A stretch of 64,000 bases of DNA from Macrolepiota albuminosa (Eukaryota > Basidiomycota > Agaricomycetes > Agaricales > Agaricaceae), in contig JAMWFC010000054.1 of the NCBI GenBank assembly GCA_027475525.1, positions 1,170,468-1,234,467 on the forward strand, read 5' to 3'. Each line of letters opens with the position of its first letter. Position 1 is the stretch's first letter. This document shows, piece by piece, positions 24,701 to 36,924 of this stretch. Below the pieces are notes generated by a model. The model saw only the letters and a program-made list of their open reading frames with translations, made no database searches and was not told where the DNA came from. A program made the position numbers and the translations under genes.

Positions 24701-27337
24701 CTCAATACAATCTTTTCATCTCAAGCATTCAGCTCTTTGGTCACTTGTACTTTGACATCTGCCAAAACTCAAGCATACTTTGAAAGATTAGTATAACATT
24801 TTAATCATTAGATATTGTGAATACTTTGAGAATATCTTTGATATTTAATCCATCTTGTTGCACCACTTCCCTCATGTTGCTGGGCTTTTTTGACCACATG
24901 TGTGCCACAAAACCACTTTTTGAGGATTCACTCCACCTGTGTCAAATGTATACATAAGTTCTTCTCTAAATGCAGAAATCATGACATATCAACTTGTCAA
25001 ATGAATGAACTTACATGGATTTGGTCTCTTTTAGAGATTTCTAGGAGTAGAAGCCCTTGGTGCTGCATTTTTTGAGGGTAGAACAATTAAGTAAGACAGC
25101 ATGTTGTGATTCTGAGAACAAATCAGAAAGAAAAAGAAATTGTTATAAATATATACTTATTCATGTTTACTTGGTTTATTAGTGGCATAAGGATGTAAGT
25201 TTGAAGATTCTGAAAACAATTGAGAAAGCAAAATAAATAGTTATATAAATATGCACTTATTTGTATTTACTTGGCTAGTTAGTAGTGTAAGGACATAACT
25301 GCAAAGATTCTGACCACAAATGAGAAAGCAAAAGAAATAGTTATATAAATATGTACTTGTTTGTATTTACTTGGATAGTTAGTAGCATAACAATGTAAGT
25401 TTGAGTAGAAAGTAAATTGATTTGAGAGAGTATGAAATAAAAAGGCTTCACTTTTCTGAGCACATGTGAGAGAAGATAATCTTATACATATTGCTTTATC
25501 AACATATATTTTTTCAATATATAATATGCTTGCTACCTCATGCATTTTATATCAACCTCAAAACATAGTACATTTCCTCCAGCTCATTGAAAAAAACTAC
25601 ATCAGCCTCATATTTCATGAAGATTTAAAGAGCTAAATCCAGCAACCTTTCATCCAATTTGATGTCAGGCTGATAAATAAAGAGAGGCATGTGATTCTTG
25701 GGTGATGTTGGTCACATTTTGTTATGCTGTGCATCTGAAATCTAGTTCTACTTTTAAATTTGTTGCAAGATAGCCTGACAAGTTCATAAGACCATGTTCT
25801 GATTATGCAAGGGATTGTTGACAAATCAGGGCCACTTTGTGTAGTAAGAGCACAATGAATAGTTAGTAATTCTAGTGGTGGTTTTAAAACTAGGCTTTGA
25901 AAAGAGCTAGTTTAAGTTCTTCTCCTATCTGTTGACTGATCTAACTTTCCAAGCAACATCAGTAAGGTTATTGGAGAGAACAAGAGTTTTGTAAAGATTG
26001 TCTGTTATCTGCAGCCAATTTTCTGTCTTATCTTGATGTACAACTCCTTAGTGCTCCTGCAAGAATTCAGAGACTTGCATATCAAATTTATGACAAACAT
26101 ACAATAGACTTCTAAAAGAAAATTGTTAATGGTCTGTTGTGGAGAGAGGGTTTCAGTGTCTTCAGCATCAGAGCCTTCATCAACTTGGGCAGCTGGGAGC
26201 ATCCAGCCTAGTGCACCAATATCAAAGATGTGTCAGGCTATGAAGGATCACTATATAATAACTGTGGGAGCCTAAACCTATTGATTGAAAACTGCATTTT
26301 AGCAACTATGGCTTTGTCTATGAAGCCTGTTGTGCTGTATTTTGTTTTGAGCTTCTCAATTGTTATGCAAAACCAGAATTTTAGAGAGCCATCAAGCAAA
26401 ACAGGGCTCTTAAAACAAAAACATTCCTTCACTCTCCTTTCATTCATTTTCTTATTTCTTCTATCATTCTCTCATTTTGCTGTTTCTATTCTCTCAATAC
26501 TATCTGTTAGTACTATTCTCAGCCTTTGAGGTGCTCTAGTTCTTTAGCTATCATTCAGACAAGTGTGGGCCCTTCAGCACCACTTCCAGACTGCTTATAT
26601 AAGCCGGAGTTTGCCTTTCTGACTTCCAAAGTCCAGAGTTTTCCTGCCTTGTTTGTACAGTTGTTTATTTAGGCAATTTTTGAGTTTTTAAGGTTTTGTT
26701 GTACTGTACAGTTGTTTCCCATGCTTCAGAGGCCCCAGAAGCATCCAACCTGGCATAGGAAATCCCTAGACTTGTTCTCTTTGGATCTCCCTCTGCCAGG
26801 TGAGTAGTTATTATGATATTGTCAGTATATACTCTAATACACTTTGGATCTTCCTCTGCCAGCTGTGTGACTGAGCCACAGTCTCTAGAGGTCACCCTTA
26901 CAGTTGCTATGGTAGCAACCTGTGATAGGCAATGGTTTTGAGATGGGCATTACTTGCCTTATTTATTGGAAGAGCAGAGTCTATGAGCTGTCAAGCTGTA
27001 GGGCCATTTTCAAGACAAGTGTGCAGACTATTGACTAGTCATATACAGACTGCTGTCAATGTCAGTGCTTGCACATGAACACAAAAGTTCAAAGATCTAG
27101 CAACCTGCAGAGAAAGAGAACCTGACTAGCTCTCATGAGATAGTACATGTGGAATGACCTAACAAGTTGTCAGTCAGGGATCTTTATGCACCAGATAGAA
27201 TTACAAACCACTATAACTTTTGAGAGAAGGTGCACAGACAATGTCAGATTTGGTCTGTTTTGAATTTCAAAAACATGGTTCTGGCAAATTCCAAGGGAAC
27301 ACAAATTTCAGCATAAGTGTTGCATCTATTTTGTATT
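21736..27337. other. A+T-rich gene-free block, left half
   Basis: No ORF above 100 residues and no recognisable domain on either strand; composition is clearly more A+T-rich than the host-gene region. Probably decayed transposon sequence. It holds a 77-bp duplication at 22407-22560 and two similar GGATCTYCCTCTGCCAG strings near 26783 and 26852. Element A inserted at its right end; the block resumes at 60209. Confidence 0.5.
22407..22560. repeat. Exact 77-bp tandem duplication 1
   Basis: Copies 22407-22483 and 22484-22560 are identical. Same period as six other duplications in the window; probably an assembly artefact. Confidence 0.95.
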
Positions 27338-27342
27338 CTTGC

Positions 27343-28064
27343 TGTCAGGTTCCGCTGAGTTGGGGGCTTTCTGGGAAAGCAACGCCCTTACGATGCGGAC
27401 TTGATCTATGGATACTCAGGTGTCTGGGACTCCAGGGTTCAAGATGCTGACAGGGGTAATCCCAGGAGAGGGGACTTGGTCCAGGAGTTTTGGGTTGTAG
27501 GGTTGGGTGGGGGTTGAGTCATGAACCGGAGGTTCTAAGATGAGACCGAGTTAGCAAGTTACAAGTTGCAAAGTACATATCAAACTTAGAGCATGCAGTT
27601 ATTCAAGTGTGCCAGTCAAAGTGTGCCAGTCAGTGCGTACCAATCAAGCAGAGGGCATGCAACAATTCAAGTTAATATCAAGACTAGTAAATACAACGGG
27701 GAACTACGCTATAAGTACTACGGGGCCAGGTCTCAGGGTTCCGGGGTGTCTGGGATGGGTTCCAGGAGTTATTGAGTAGCGGGCAGGGACTGTATACTTG
27801 GATCGTGCATGTGTGGGGTGCGCGATCAATTGGTGTGGAGGGAGCTGTGATGCGTGATGTGTGATGGCCAGAAGCAAGTTGCGTGATCCAATCGTTGATG
27901 GCAGTTGATCACGGGGTCTGTGATGCGGGGTTCCCGGGGGGGCTGGCTGATGGCAGTCTTTGATGCATGTGATGGCGGCGTCGGCAGCTGTGGGGGCGGA
28001 GCACATTGTGGGGTTGATGAAAGAGGCTCCTGGATGGGGCTCCGGAGGGGAGGGGTCATGACAT
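27343..28064 (-). repeat. 3' LTR of element A
   Basis: 722 bp. On the plus strand it starts TGTCAGGTTCCGC and ends GGTCATGACA; the minus-strand side toward 28065 is a G-run (complement of TCACCCCCCCCTC), the expected polypurine tract. Confidence 0.9.
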
Positions 28065-28189
28065 CACCCCCCCCTCAGCGCCGAGACCCTCCGAGGAACG
28101 TGTAGCCAGAGGTTTGGACTGGGGTCCAAGCATGGGATCCGGCACCTCTCCTGCCATGTATCGAAAAAAATTTACCATCAAACTCAACC

Positions 28190-28967
28190 ATGTCGCATAC
28201 ACCGACACATTCTCCGATGCCCCCGCCTACTAACAAAGTTGCCCCCTTGGTCACGTGGGAGGCCCGGAACATGCAATACCAGCACCAGCTCGACCATGAG
28301 CATGTAGCAGCGCTTGTCCAACGTGAGTGTCGCTGCACCGTCCACTTGCTATGACTGACCTTCCTTTTTCAGAACAACGTAACAATCCTGCCCCAGAAGC
28401 GGGTCCCAGCCGGCTCCTGATGCAGGCCCCAGTGTCCCTCTGGAGTCCCACCTGAGTTGTCCCACGCCCACCTTTGCATGGATGACTGTCTGCCCTCCCC
28501 ACCCTAGACTGCCTGCCCCCCATTTTTGTTGTTCTGAGATGGCGATAGAGACCATTTCAGAGGTCCCAGAAAATCAACGTGTTGCATGGGCAGACGTGAC
28601 GCAGGAGCTGTTTGAGGAGGCCCTGGAGAGGCTCCAGGGTCTACCTGCCCATGCCTGGTGCGTGAGCAATGGACTGATGAGTGGTTTCCTACCTCTGGTC
28701 TCTCTTGCTGACTTTGGTGCAGTGCTTGCACTGTGCTCGACGAGTGGTCCCCTGCCTGTTCAAGGTTCTGGGCCCCTCATCCCACTGGGACACATCCATG
28801 TGTGAGGCCTGCCACCTCAACCATGAGTGGTGTTCCGTGTCGGCGCTGTGGAGGGCGTGTTGTGTCTTCTGGGAGCAGGGGTGGCCACTGGGGGGAGTCA
28901 CCTGGAGAATGGGGGTCGAGGAGCGGGATTGGGTGGTGGAGCCGGTGGGGGAGGTGTCCGTGGCACT
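28190..28967 (+). pseudogene. Antisense intron-containing gene of element A, 5' part
   Basis: Lies in the 3' region of A but on the opposite strand. ATG 28190 opens MSHTPTHSPMPPPTNKVAP. Intron 28323-28372 (GTGAGT...TTTTTCAG) and intron 28662-28722 (GTGAGC...GGTGCAG) join exons in phase, with a TGA and a frame change between. The last exon encodes CLHCARRVVPC and, 17 residues on, CEACHLNHEWC: two CX2CX6C motifs that suggest a zinc-binding cluster. A preceding acidic helix-prone segment reads VTQELFEEALERLQGL. Element B interrupts the gene after VVEPVGEVSVA; the rest is at 51318-51907. Function unknown. The introns can survive retrotransposition only because the gene is antisense to the element RNA. 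Confidence 0.6.
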
Positions 28968-29165
28968 GTAACATATCTTTAGCATAGCCAAATAATTAAT
29001 ATACCAATATATTAATTATTTATTATTACTTTACATACTAGCTGGCTGCCTTACATAAGGCAGCCAATTTTACTGTCATACTTCGTAGTACTAGAATCGA
29101 CTATTGATCTGGTTCTGTTGGTGTGACCGTAAGGCTAAGCTATACTTGACTTTGTTTCACTTTTT
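28968..29165 (+). repeat. Probable 5' LTR of element B (right border uncertain)
   Basis: Starts TGTAACATATC, like TGTAACGGAAT in C, and is A+T-rich. With no second copy for comparison the end cannot be fixed; the region 29165-29309 would then be the leader before gag. Confidence 0.4.
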
Positions 29166-29828
29166 TGAACCTTTCGGGTTCAATTCTGATACTACAGACA
29201 AAGACTACGTGTCTAGACTGATAGCCTAGACTGTGATTGCATTGAACAGTGCATCAACTTCTTTGACGCACACTTCCGGGTTAAAAGAGATGTAGCAACA
29301 CCTGATTGGATGGAGACCAATCAATCTGCTGAACCAACACGTGATGGTGAGACCATCAACCAGTCGTTGGCATATCCTCAATCTGCGGTGACTGACCCGG
29401 GTCATCCCGGGTCAGAATATACTGAGGCCAAGCCTTCCTGGCAGCCTTAGGGAATGCCAGGAGAGATGCAATGGAGTGAAGTGTGGCCGACAGCTGCACC
29501 AAGCGGTGCAGCGAGACCAGGGGCAGTTGTGGAAGACCTGGAACAGCAATCTGGCAGGGATCATGAATCTCCCATGCAGACTGGGAGGTCAGGGCAACAG
29601 TTTCAGAGCAGGAGTAGTGCTCAGGGACCTACTGAAGGTCGCAGACCTTCGTCGTACTTCCTGGGGAAGATGCCGAGGCCAGAGGCAGGCAGTTGGAGAG
29701 TGCCAACTGAGTCCACTCCACTGATGCAACGTCAGCAGGGAGTTGGAGTGCCGCAGGAAATGACAATTCCTGAGCAAAGAATGCCAGCAGTACATTGGGA
29801 AGACAAAACTTCCGATGATGAGGAGAGT

Positions 29829-29982
29829 GGACGGAGTGAGTCCACCCTTCAGGTTCAGTGTGCTATGCTATGGAAAAGATACCCTAGCATTACAAAGGAT
29901 ACCACGGACGGAGTGAGTCCACCCTTCAGGTTCAGTGTGCTATGCTATGGAAAAGATACCCTAGCATTACAAAGGATACCAC
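29829..29982. repeat. Exact 77-bp tandem duplication 2 (element B gag)
   Basis: Copies 29829-29905 and 29906-29982 are identical. Deleting one brings the frames before and after into register. Confidence 0.95.
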
Positions 29983-30490
29983 ACGTGCTCGACTAGGACT
30001 GTATGTACTGAAACACATACAGTTGATACAGGCTAGAGGTGATAATGTACCTCAATTGAATACCGTTGAATACATTACGTTGTATGTTCAGATTCTTGAG
30101 CTAGAAGCCCAAGCATATATGTACTGCAAGGCTAATCAAGGATCAGCTGCCTCAACCCCAGAGGGAGCAAACTTGATTCCAAATATACCTCCGGTGGCAA
30201 AGCCAGAGTTGTCTCCCCATCTGGAAGAGGCAATGAGTAATATATATGCGCCCCAGCAAGCAGAAGAGTCTGATGAGCAGTTTGCTGCAAGGTTTGCTGC
30301 AGCACAGAGACAAAATGTATTCAGAGGTCAACGAAGGAGACCTCTGTCGACGGCTGATTCAGTGTCTACCATACCTGTGGTAGATAGCAACCTACCCAAA
30401 ACGGGGGAGCCAAGGCACCCTCACACAAAACAGGAATCAGTGGAGAATATTCCACTGACAAATCAAGTGCCATTGGCTGATAAGTTTGCA

Positions 30491-30644
30491 GAGAGGGTAG
30501 CTTATCAGCGCATGCAGAACCAAGACCTGAAACGCCAGGGACACTCCTGGATAGATGACCAGGGGATGAGAGGGTAGCTTATCAGCGCATGCAGAACCAA
30601 GACCTGAAACGCCAGGGACACTCCTGGATAGATGACCAGGGGAT
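30491..30644. repeat. Exact 77-bp tandem duplication 3 (element B gag)
   Basis: Copies 30491-30567 and 30568-30644 are identical. Deleting one restores the gag frame. Confidence 0.95.
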
Positions 30645-31052
30645 CATATTTGATGGGATAACACCCATCAATGAGATGAGAAGGCAATATGTCCAATGGA
30701 CACGACAGCCTGACACTAGGAGAGGGGACCCGCCCACGGCGGATCTGAGCCGAGTTCCTGGAAGACAGGTGACAGAAGAGCTAGGGGGACAGGAGAGCCC
30801 ACTGCATTGGAATGATGCAGGGAAAGTGCACTATACAGGTCACCAACCTGTACGTGCATTCTCTGTGGTACCTCCAGCAGAAGGTAGGAATAAAACGCCT
30901 GGAATAACTGAGGCGACAAAGGTGTATACTGAGAATATGCACCAGCGCCTCAGTAGTATAATTGATGATGCGGTAGGCATAGCATTGTGCCTTCCCAAAG
31001 GTATCAAACTGCGTAAGGTGGAGTTGAAACACATCCACCCATACAGAGGGGA

Positions 31053-31206
31053 GTCCAAGTTTAGTGACTTGGAAAACTGGACGATGGATGTGTGCAACCA
31101 TCTGGCAGCATGCCAGTATGGGGGGGATCGTCCAAGTTTAGTGACTTGGAAAACTGGACGATGGATGTGTGCAACCATCTGGCAGCATGCCAGTATGGGG
31201 GGGATC
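31053..31206. repeat. Exact 77-bp tandem duplication 4 (element B gag)
   Basis: Copies 31053-31129 and 31130-31206 are identical, with three further matching bases beyond. Deleting one restores the gag frame. Confidence 0.95.
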
Positions 31207-32785
31207 GTCTGGATTGAGAACGTGTATTCGTTCTCCCGGAGTTCCTAGATGGACCAGCCAAGGCCTGGTTTTGACATCATGTCTTGCACTACAATCATGC
31301 ATGACAGCAATGGACGTTCAAGGATGTAATCCTTGAATTGTATAACCAGTTTGTAAGTGCATCCACCATGCAGGATGCTCGGGAGGCGTTCATTGCAACC
31401 TCCTACACCAAATGATTGGGTGTTCAAGGTTTTTATGACACCTTGATAGACCATGCACAGAATATGTCTATTTACCCAGACAACTGGGTAATGATTGATA
31501 CCTTTCTGTGTGGGATACCTGATGCAATGAGAGAGTCTCTCATTTGTGATGATGGGCTATCGCCCGAAGTGAATACCGTTGAGGAGTTCGTAGCGCATGC
31601 GTTGTACTACAAGCAAGCCCACAAAATAGCACAACACTTTGGGCTACATAGCTCAAAGACTCAATCGATGAACAAGACCGAGCCTCGGAAGGTAGGCACC
31701 TTCTGGGCCCGTCAAAAAGAGATGGTGGGCAATACAAACCCAAGGTTCGTGATAAGAGCAGCACCTTGGCAGGAACGACGCTTCTGGAGTGACTGGCACA
31801 GGATGCTCAGAGGAGTCCACGCCGAGAGGGTGCTCGGCCACATCAGGCTGCTGGTGAGGCTAAATTGCTGACACCGACTGGGCCACCGAAGTTTGAAGCA
31901 GCTCGCCCTTTCGTAGCAAATAAGTGCTTCAAATGTGGCAAGCCTGGGCATTTCGCGAATGCATGTCCAGTGGGTGGTGGACAGCTGATGGCTAAGCCAC
32001 GTGCATATGTACGGGCAGCCCACACTGCTACCCCTGATGCTGAAGGGATAGACTCAGGAAACAAGCCTGATGTGGAAGACAATGAGGTGGAGAACCTCAG
32101 TCCTGATACACCAGAGGATGAAAACACCTCTGTAGTAGAAGAGTTGTCGGATGACAAATATGTTGAGGTTGACGTATACGACAACGACTATTATGTCCGG
32201 GAGTCAGACTCAGAATTCATGGGAGCTCTGACGGACTACCCAGCCAGCGCATTAGACCAACCAGTTGGAGCAGCCAATGTGAAGGTGTATAAAGTACACC
32301 TTCGCAAGGCTCCGGAGAAGCTGGTGAGGCTGGTGTTGAAGCGCAAGGACAAGGAATGCCTGGCATCATATGTTGAGGTGAATGGCCACAAGGCATGGAC
32401 ATTGTGGGATTCAGGTAGTATGACTACTGGGGTGACACCTCAGTTTTGCCAAGTGCATGATATTTCTGTCAGTGAGTTGAAGGAGCCACTACTCCTTCAA
32501 TTGGGTACTGTGGGCAGCCGAGCTGCAGTACAGTTTGGCACGCAGGCGAGTATTGCCTGTGCAAAATCAAGGACAAAAGAGTACCTTGACGTGGCAAATT
32601 TTGATCATTACAACATGATTATAGGCACGTCGTATATGAGAAAGCACAATGTTCTGCTGGACTTCAAGAAGAATGAGATAGTGGTAGACGGCACCACCAT
32701 TCCTGCAGTGCGAGTGACCATAGATAATGGCGATGGACGTCTCCATCAACACCGCGCCATGGAGAAGAAGGTGCTAGTCAGGCGA

Positions 32786-32800
32786 CACTGACTAGATGGA
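32786..32800 (+). other. Conserved TGA-CTA-G stop context between protease and RT, element B
   Basis: CAC TGA CTA GAT GGA. The stop TGA at 32789-32791 and the downstream CTAGATGG are identical to those in element C at the same point, and the reading frame continues after the stop. UGA-CUA is the best-known leaky stop context in fungi and animals. Confidence 0.7.
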
Positions 32801-35800
32801 GGCAAGAAATCGCCTATGGTGGAGGATGGACAGGATGAGGAGCAAGCTTGGATGAGCTTGCCGATGGATAGCCCAGCGGTGTTGATGCTGGAAAGCGAAG
32901 CTGTAGAGTACGAACGTACTCTGAAGAGGGGGGAGAGCCCCAAGATGAAGTGTGAAAAGCAGAGTAAGCCTGAGGACAAGTGGCCTCAGCACGCAGCAAG
33001 CACAGAGTGCCAACCAACGTTGTCGCAAGTGAAGGTCGAGGACTTAGTAATGGATGACAAACAAGGACTGATGGAGGATGAGGCGTCCTCCACACATACG
33101 AATCGGTCAATCTGGGATCGACCGATACCTCATTCCACGTGTGAATGGGCATTTGATCCACGAATGCCTGCTGAGTGGAATGAGCTAGTGGCATTGATGT
33201 ATGTGTGGAATGGACCACAATGGATGTCAAAGGAGGAGTCGTATCGTCAGGCTAGTGATGACAAGATATTGCCACTGAGTGAGGTATTCTTTGACAGACT
33301 GTCTGTGATGTCGCGGAGAAGCAAGAAGGAAGTGCCTGTGCGACTGCACACACCGGATGACAGTCAGCTGAGGATTACTGCCCTCAGAGAGAAGTATGGC
33401 CGCCCAGCCGTACAAGCAAAGCTGTCCAGGCATCCACACAAGGATGTGGACCGGAAGGGCAAAGGTAAAACCAGTGGTTTTATGAAGGAGGACATTCCGG
33501 ACCTACGATTGCAGTGGCAGCAGGAATTTGGGGATATTCTGAACGGAACCAAGGAGGAGTTACCTCCTTGGCATGAGGTCAACCATGAAATCAACCTTAT
33601 TGATGAGAATAAGGTGTATAAATATCATTTGCCGCAATGTCCAATGGCGCTGCAGCAGCAGCTCCAAGACAAGACCAATCGGTACCTGAGAGCCCACTGG
33701 TGGGAGGCCCAACCAGCCTCCCAAGCTGCTCCGCTATTGTGCATTCCGAAGAAAGATGGTACATTGAGGACGGCGTTGGATGCTCGCCAATGCAATGACA
33801 ACACTGTAAAGGACGTGATGCCACTTCCAGATCAGGAAGTGATTCAAGAGGATGTGGCAAGAGCAAAGTTCAGGTCAAAAATTGACCTGACGGACGCTTA
33901 TGAGCAAGTGAGAATTCGCTTGTCTGATATCCTGAAGACAGTGTTCTTGTCAATCACGGGAACATATGTGAGCAACATTATGCAGATAGGAGATTATAAT
34001 GCTCCTGCAACGTTTCAGAGGTTGATGACCTCCATCTTCCAGGATGTTATTGGGAGGTTCGTCCATATATATTTGGACGACATATTCATATACTCCGATT
34101 CAATTGAAGAACACAAAGAGCATCTTCATGTCATTTTCGAGCGACTGAGGTCTAATCTGCTGTACCTCAAGTGGAAGAAATGTGAACTATATGCTGAGAC
34201 AGTAGACTGCCTTGGACACAAGATTGACAGTCAGAGTATTCACCCTGACCAGGACAAAATTGATCGCATACGCAAATGGCGTGTGCCTTGTAACTATAAT
34301 GATGTGCAAAGATTTGTGGGACTAGTGAACTATATTGGCAACTGTCTGCCTGATATTACAGCGTATACTGGACCTTTGATGTCCATCACACAGAACGGAG
34401 CTCCATGTATATGGAGACCTATACACCAACGCTGTTTTGAGATGATCAAGAGGATCTGCTCAAAGACACCAGTCATTCGTCCCATAGATCCCCGATGTGA
34501 TGAGCCGATTTGGCTCATCTGTGATGCCTCAAAGACCGGAGTAGGTGCAATGTATGGCCAGAGAAGTTCCTGGCAGAATTGTCGACCGGCTGGGTTCATG
34601 TCGAGGAAGTTCACCTCAGCCCAACAGAATTATGCGGTCCATGAGCTCAAAACGTTGGCAATACTTGAGGCACTCCTTAAGTGGGAAGACAAATTGATAG
34701 GATACAAGATCCACATCATTACGGACCATAAAGCACTTGAGTTCTTCAAGACTCAAGCAATGTTGTCCACCCGGCAACGCCGGTGGATTGACTATATGTC
34801 TTGCTACAACTTTGACATCACATATGTCAAAGGCAAACTGAACAAGGTAGCGGACTGTCTCTCAAGGTATTTTGAGAGTGATAGAGTTGGTGAACACCAT
34901 GATATGCATGAGTATATCAATGCGGATATTCGTATTGATCCTCATGGCGATGATCTTCCATATCATTGCTACAAAGAGGTGAAGGAGCATGTGGTCGAGC
35001 TTCATGCTATGCAAGTGACTGAACTGCGGTGCAGTCGATGACTGCAAGAGCGGCAAGAGGGCCACGACATAGAAGCTGAGCAACTAGAGCAAGCTCAGCC
35101 AAAGGAGGCGACAGAGAGCAGTTGTGGACCATATGGCCATGACTTTACGCTTGCTGACGCGTTATTGCCTATAGGAGAGTATTGTAACCCTCCTGTTCCT
35201 CAAACTGATGAGTACCTACGGAAGGTACTGAGGGGCTATAGCCGTGATGCGTTCTACACAGAAATCTGGCAGAACGCAAATGCCCACCCACGCTTCAGCA
35301 TGGATGAGAAAGGACTGGTCCAAATAATGAATGTTCGAGGGCATGATGTGGTGTGCTTACTACGCAACCAAACATTGATCATGCAGATCGTCACTCAAGC
35401 GCATGAGGTTGTTGGTCATTTTGAAACCAACAAAACACTGGAATACCTGAGACAATGGTACTGGTGGCCTCAGATGCAGAAAGAAGTAATGCATTTCTGC
35501 CAGACCTGCGAGGTCTGCCAGCGGTCGAAGACCAGCAATAGGAAGCCAGCAGGGAAGTTGCATTCCCTGCCCATCCCAACGAAACTGTGGGACTCCATTG
35601 GAATGAACTTTGTTGGTCCATTCCCCGAGTCCAAAGGTTATAACTACCTTTGGGTGGTTATTTGCCAAATGACCAGTATGGTGCACTTGATACCAGTGCA
35701 CACAACCATTACCGCGTCTACATTATCCTGGATCTACTTGAAGGAGATTGTAAGGCTACATGGCCTTCCAAGTTTGATCATGAGCGATCGAGATGCAAAG

Positions 35801-36694
35801 TTTACGTCTCACTGGTGGCGAGAACTTCACAAGCTCTTGGGAGCTAAGTTGCTCATGTCTACATCGTTTCATCCGCAGACAGATGGACAGACAGAGCGAG
35901 CAAATAGAAGTATTGCCCAGATCTTTTGTATGGTGGTCTGACCAGACCAACGCGACTGGGTAGATAGGATACTGCTAACCAAGTTCGCAATCAACGCGAG
36001 TGTGTCAGAGACCATGAAATATGCGCTGTTCAAGCTCAATGGAGGTTACATGCCCTCCATGCTGCACGAACTAAGGACGGACGGAGTCGTTCACAAGGGG
36101 GTGAAGGACTTTGCATGGCAAGCATTGGAGAATCTAGCCAATGCACACAACACTATCATTGCCGCACGTGTTATACAGGCACACTATGCAAATGATAGGC
36201 AGAGTGAGGAACCAGAACTAATGCCTGGGACGTTAGTATATCTGTCGACAGAAAACTTGAATCTTCCAAAAGGAAGGGCGAGGAAGTTGTGTCCAAAATT
36301 CATTGGACCATACAGAGTCTTGGTCACGGAACCAAGCACATTGAACTATGTTCTGGAGCTGCCTGCAGCTCTGCAAGCACGTTGGATTGTGCCTAAGTTT
36401 CATGTATCGTTACTTAGGCAATATAATGCAAACGATGATGCTATGTTCCCTAATCAGGTGACACCCGAGCCATATGATTTTGGTGCCAGTGACAAACAGG
36501 AATGGTTTGTTGAGGACATCCTGGGCCATCGGTGGCAGGAAGGAACGCACCTCGAATTCGAGGTACGATGGAGTGCGGGTGATACAACATGGGAGTCGTA
36601 TCACACATGTGCCAAGTTGGCAGCGTTGGATCGATACTTAGAGCTGCAGGGTGTGAAGCGCCCAAATCAGCTTGCTAAGCGCTCACGTGCTTAG
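32792..36694 (+). pseudogene. Element B pol: RT, RNase H, integrase, chromodomain
   Basis: The frame continues from the TGA with about 240 residues of linker, then RT (HEVNHEINLIDENKVYKYH, LCIPKKDGTLRTALDARQ, VHIYLDDIFIYSDS at about 34060-34105), RNase H (LICDASKTGVGAMYGQ, IITDHKALEFF), an HHCC zinc domain (HEVVGHFETNKTLEYLRQWY, CEVCQRSK), the integrase core (SIGMNFVGPF with Asn at the first catalytic position, IMSDRDAKF, HPQTDGQTER) and a chromodomain (EWFVEDILGHRWQEG, FEVRWSAGDTTWES), ending LAKRSRA at TAG 36692. Stops at 35039 and 35939 are TGA; the second replaces the Arg of C (FVRPDQKDW). YLDD is intact, but the Asn in MNF makes the integrase inactive as read. Confidence 0.9.
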
Positions 36695-36879
36695 ATTGAT
36701 GGCAGTGATAAGATGTAGGCCAGATCAGTTGGAACTCGGACCAACTGAGTATCTGATCCAGATCAGATCACGGTTGTTCCAGATAGATAAGATGGAGATT
36801 GATCTATCTGATGAGATAACACGGATTGTGATGCGGAGTTGACAGTCAGATCAGGTTATGTAACCTGATGATCGGGAAT

Positions 36880-36920
36880 TTAGTGTGTTTTTTCCCACTG
36901 ACACGTCGACATTTTTGTAG
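36880..36920 (+). promoter_or_regulatory. 3' splice-site-like signal before ORF3 of element B
   Basis: GTGTTTTTTCCCACTGAC (branch-like CTGAC) followed by ATTTTTGTAG ending at 36920, four bases before ATG 36925. A comparable signal precedes ORF3 in element C. Confidence 0.45.
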
Positions 36921-36924
36921 TACC

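Larger units (their letters stand above)
29310..32791 (+). pseudogene. Element B gag-protease
   Basis: ATG 29310 opens METNQSAEPTRDGE; a TAG follows at 29448. The capsid region includes LEAQAYMYCKANQG, AYQRMQNQDLKRQGHSWIDD and KFSDLENWTMDVCNHLAACQ, all alignable with C. A zinc knuckle CFKCGKPGHFANAC lies at about 31927-31968 and a retropepsin site AWTLWDSGSMTTG near 32392. Apparent frame changes at 29905, 30567 and 31129 coincide with the 77-bp duplications; a further one near 31800-31860 is a real lesion. The frame ends in TGA at 32789, followed by CTAG, exactly as in C. Confidence 0.85.

Noticed and set aside
21736..27337. CRISPR array or phage-like region
   Set aside because: No regularly spaced direct repeats with unique spacers; intron-containing genes and Gypsy elements show this is eukaryotic DNA.
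29165..29190. tRNA-like T-arm (GAACC-loop-GGGTTCAATTC)
   Set aside because: No acceptor stem, D-arm or anticodon arm around it; it is a simple hairpin in the leader of element B.
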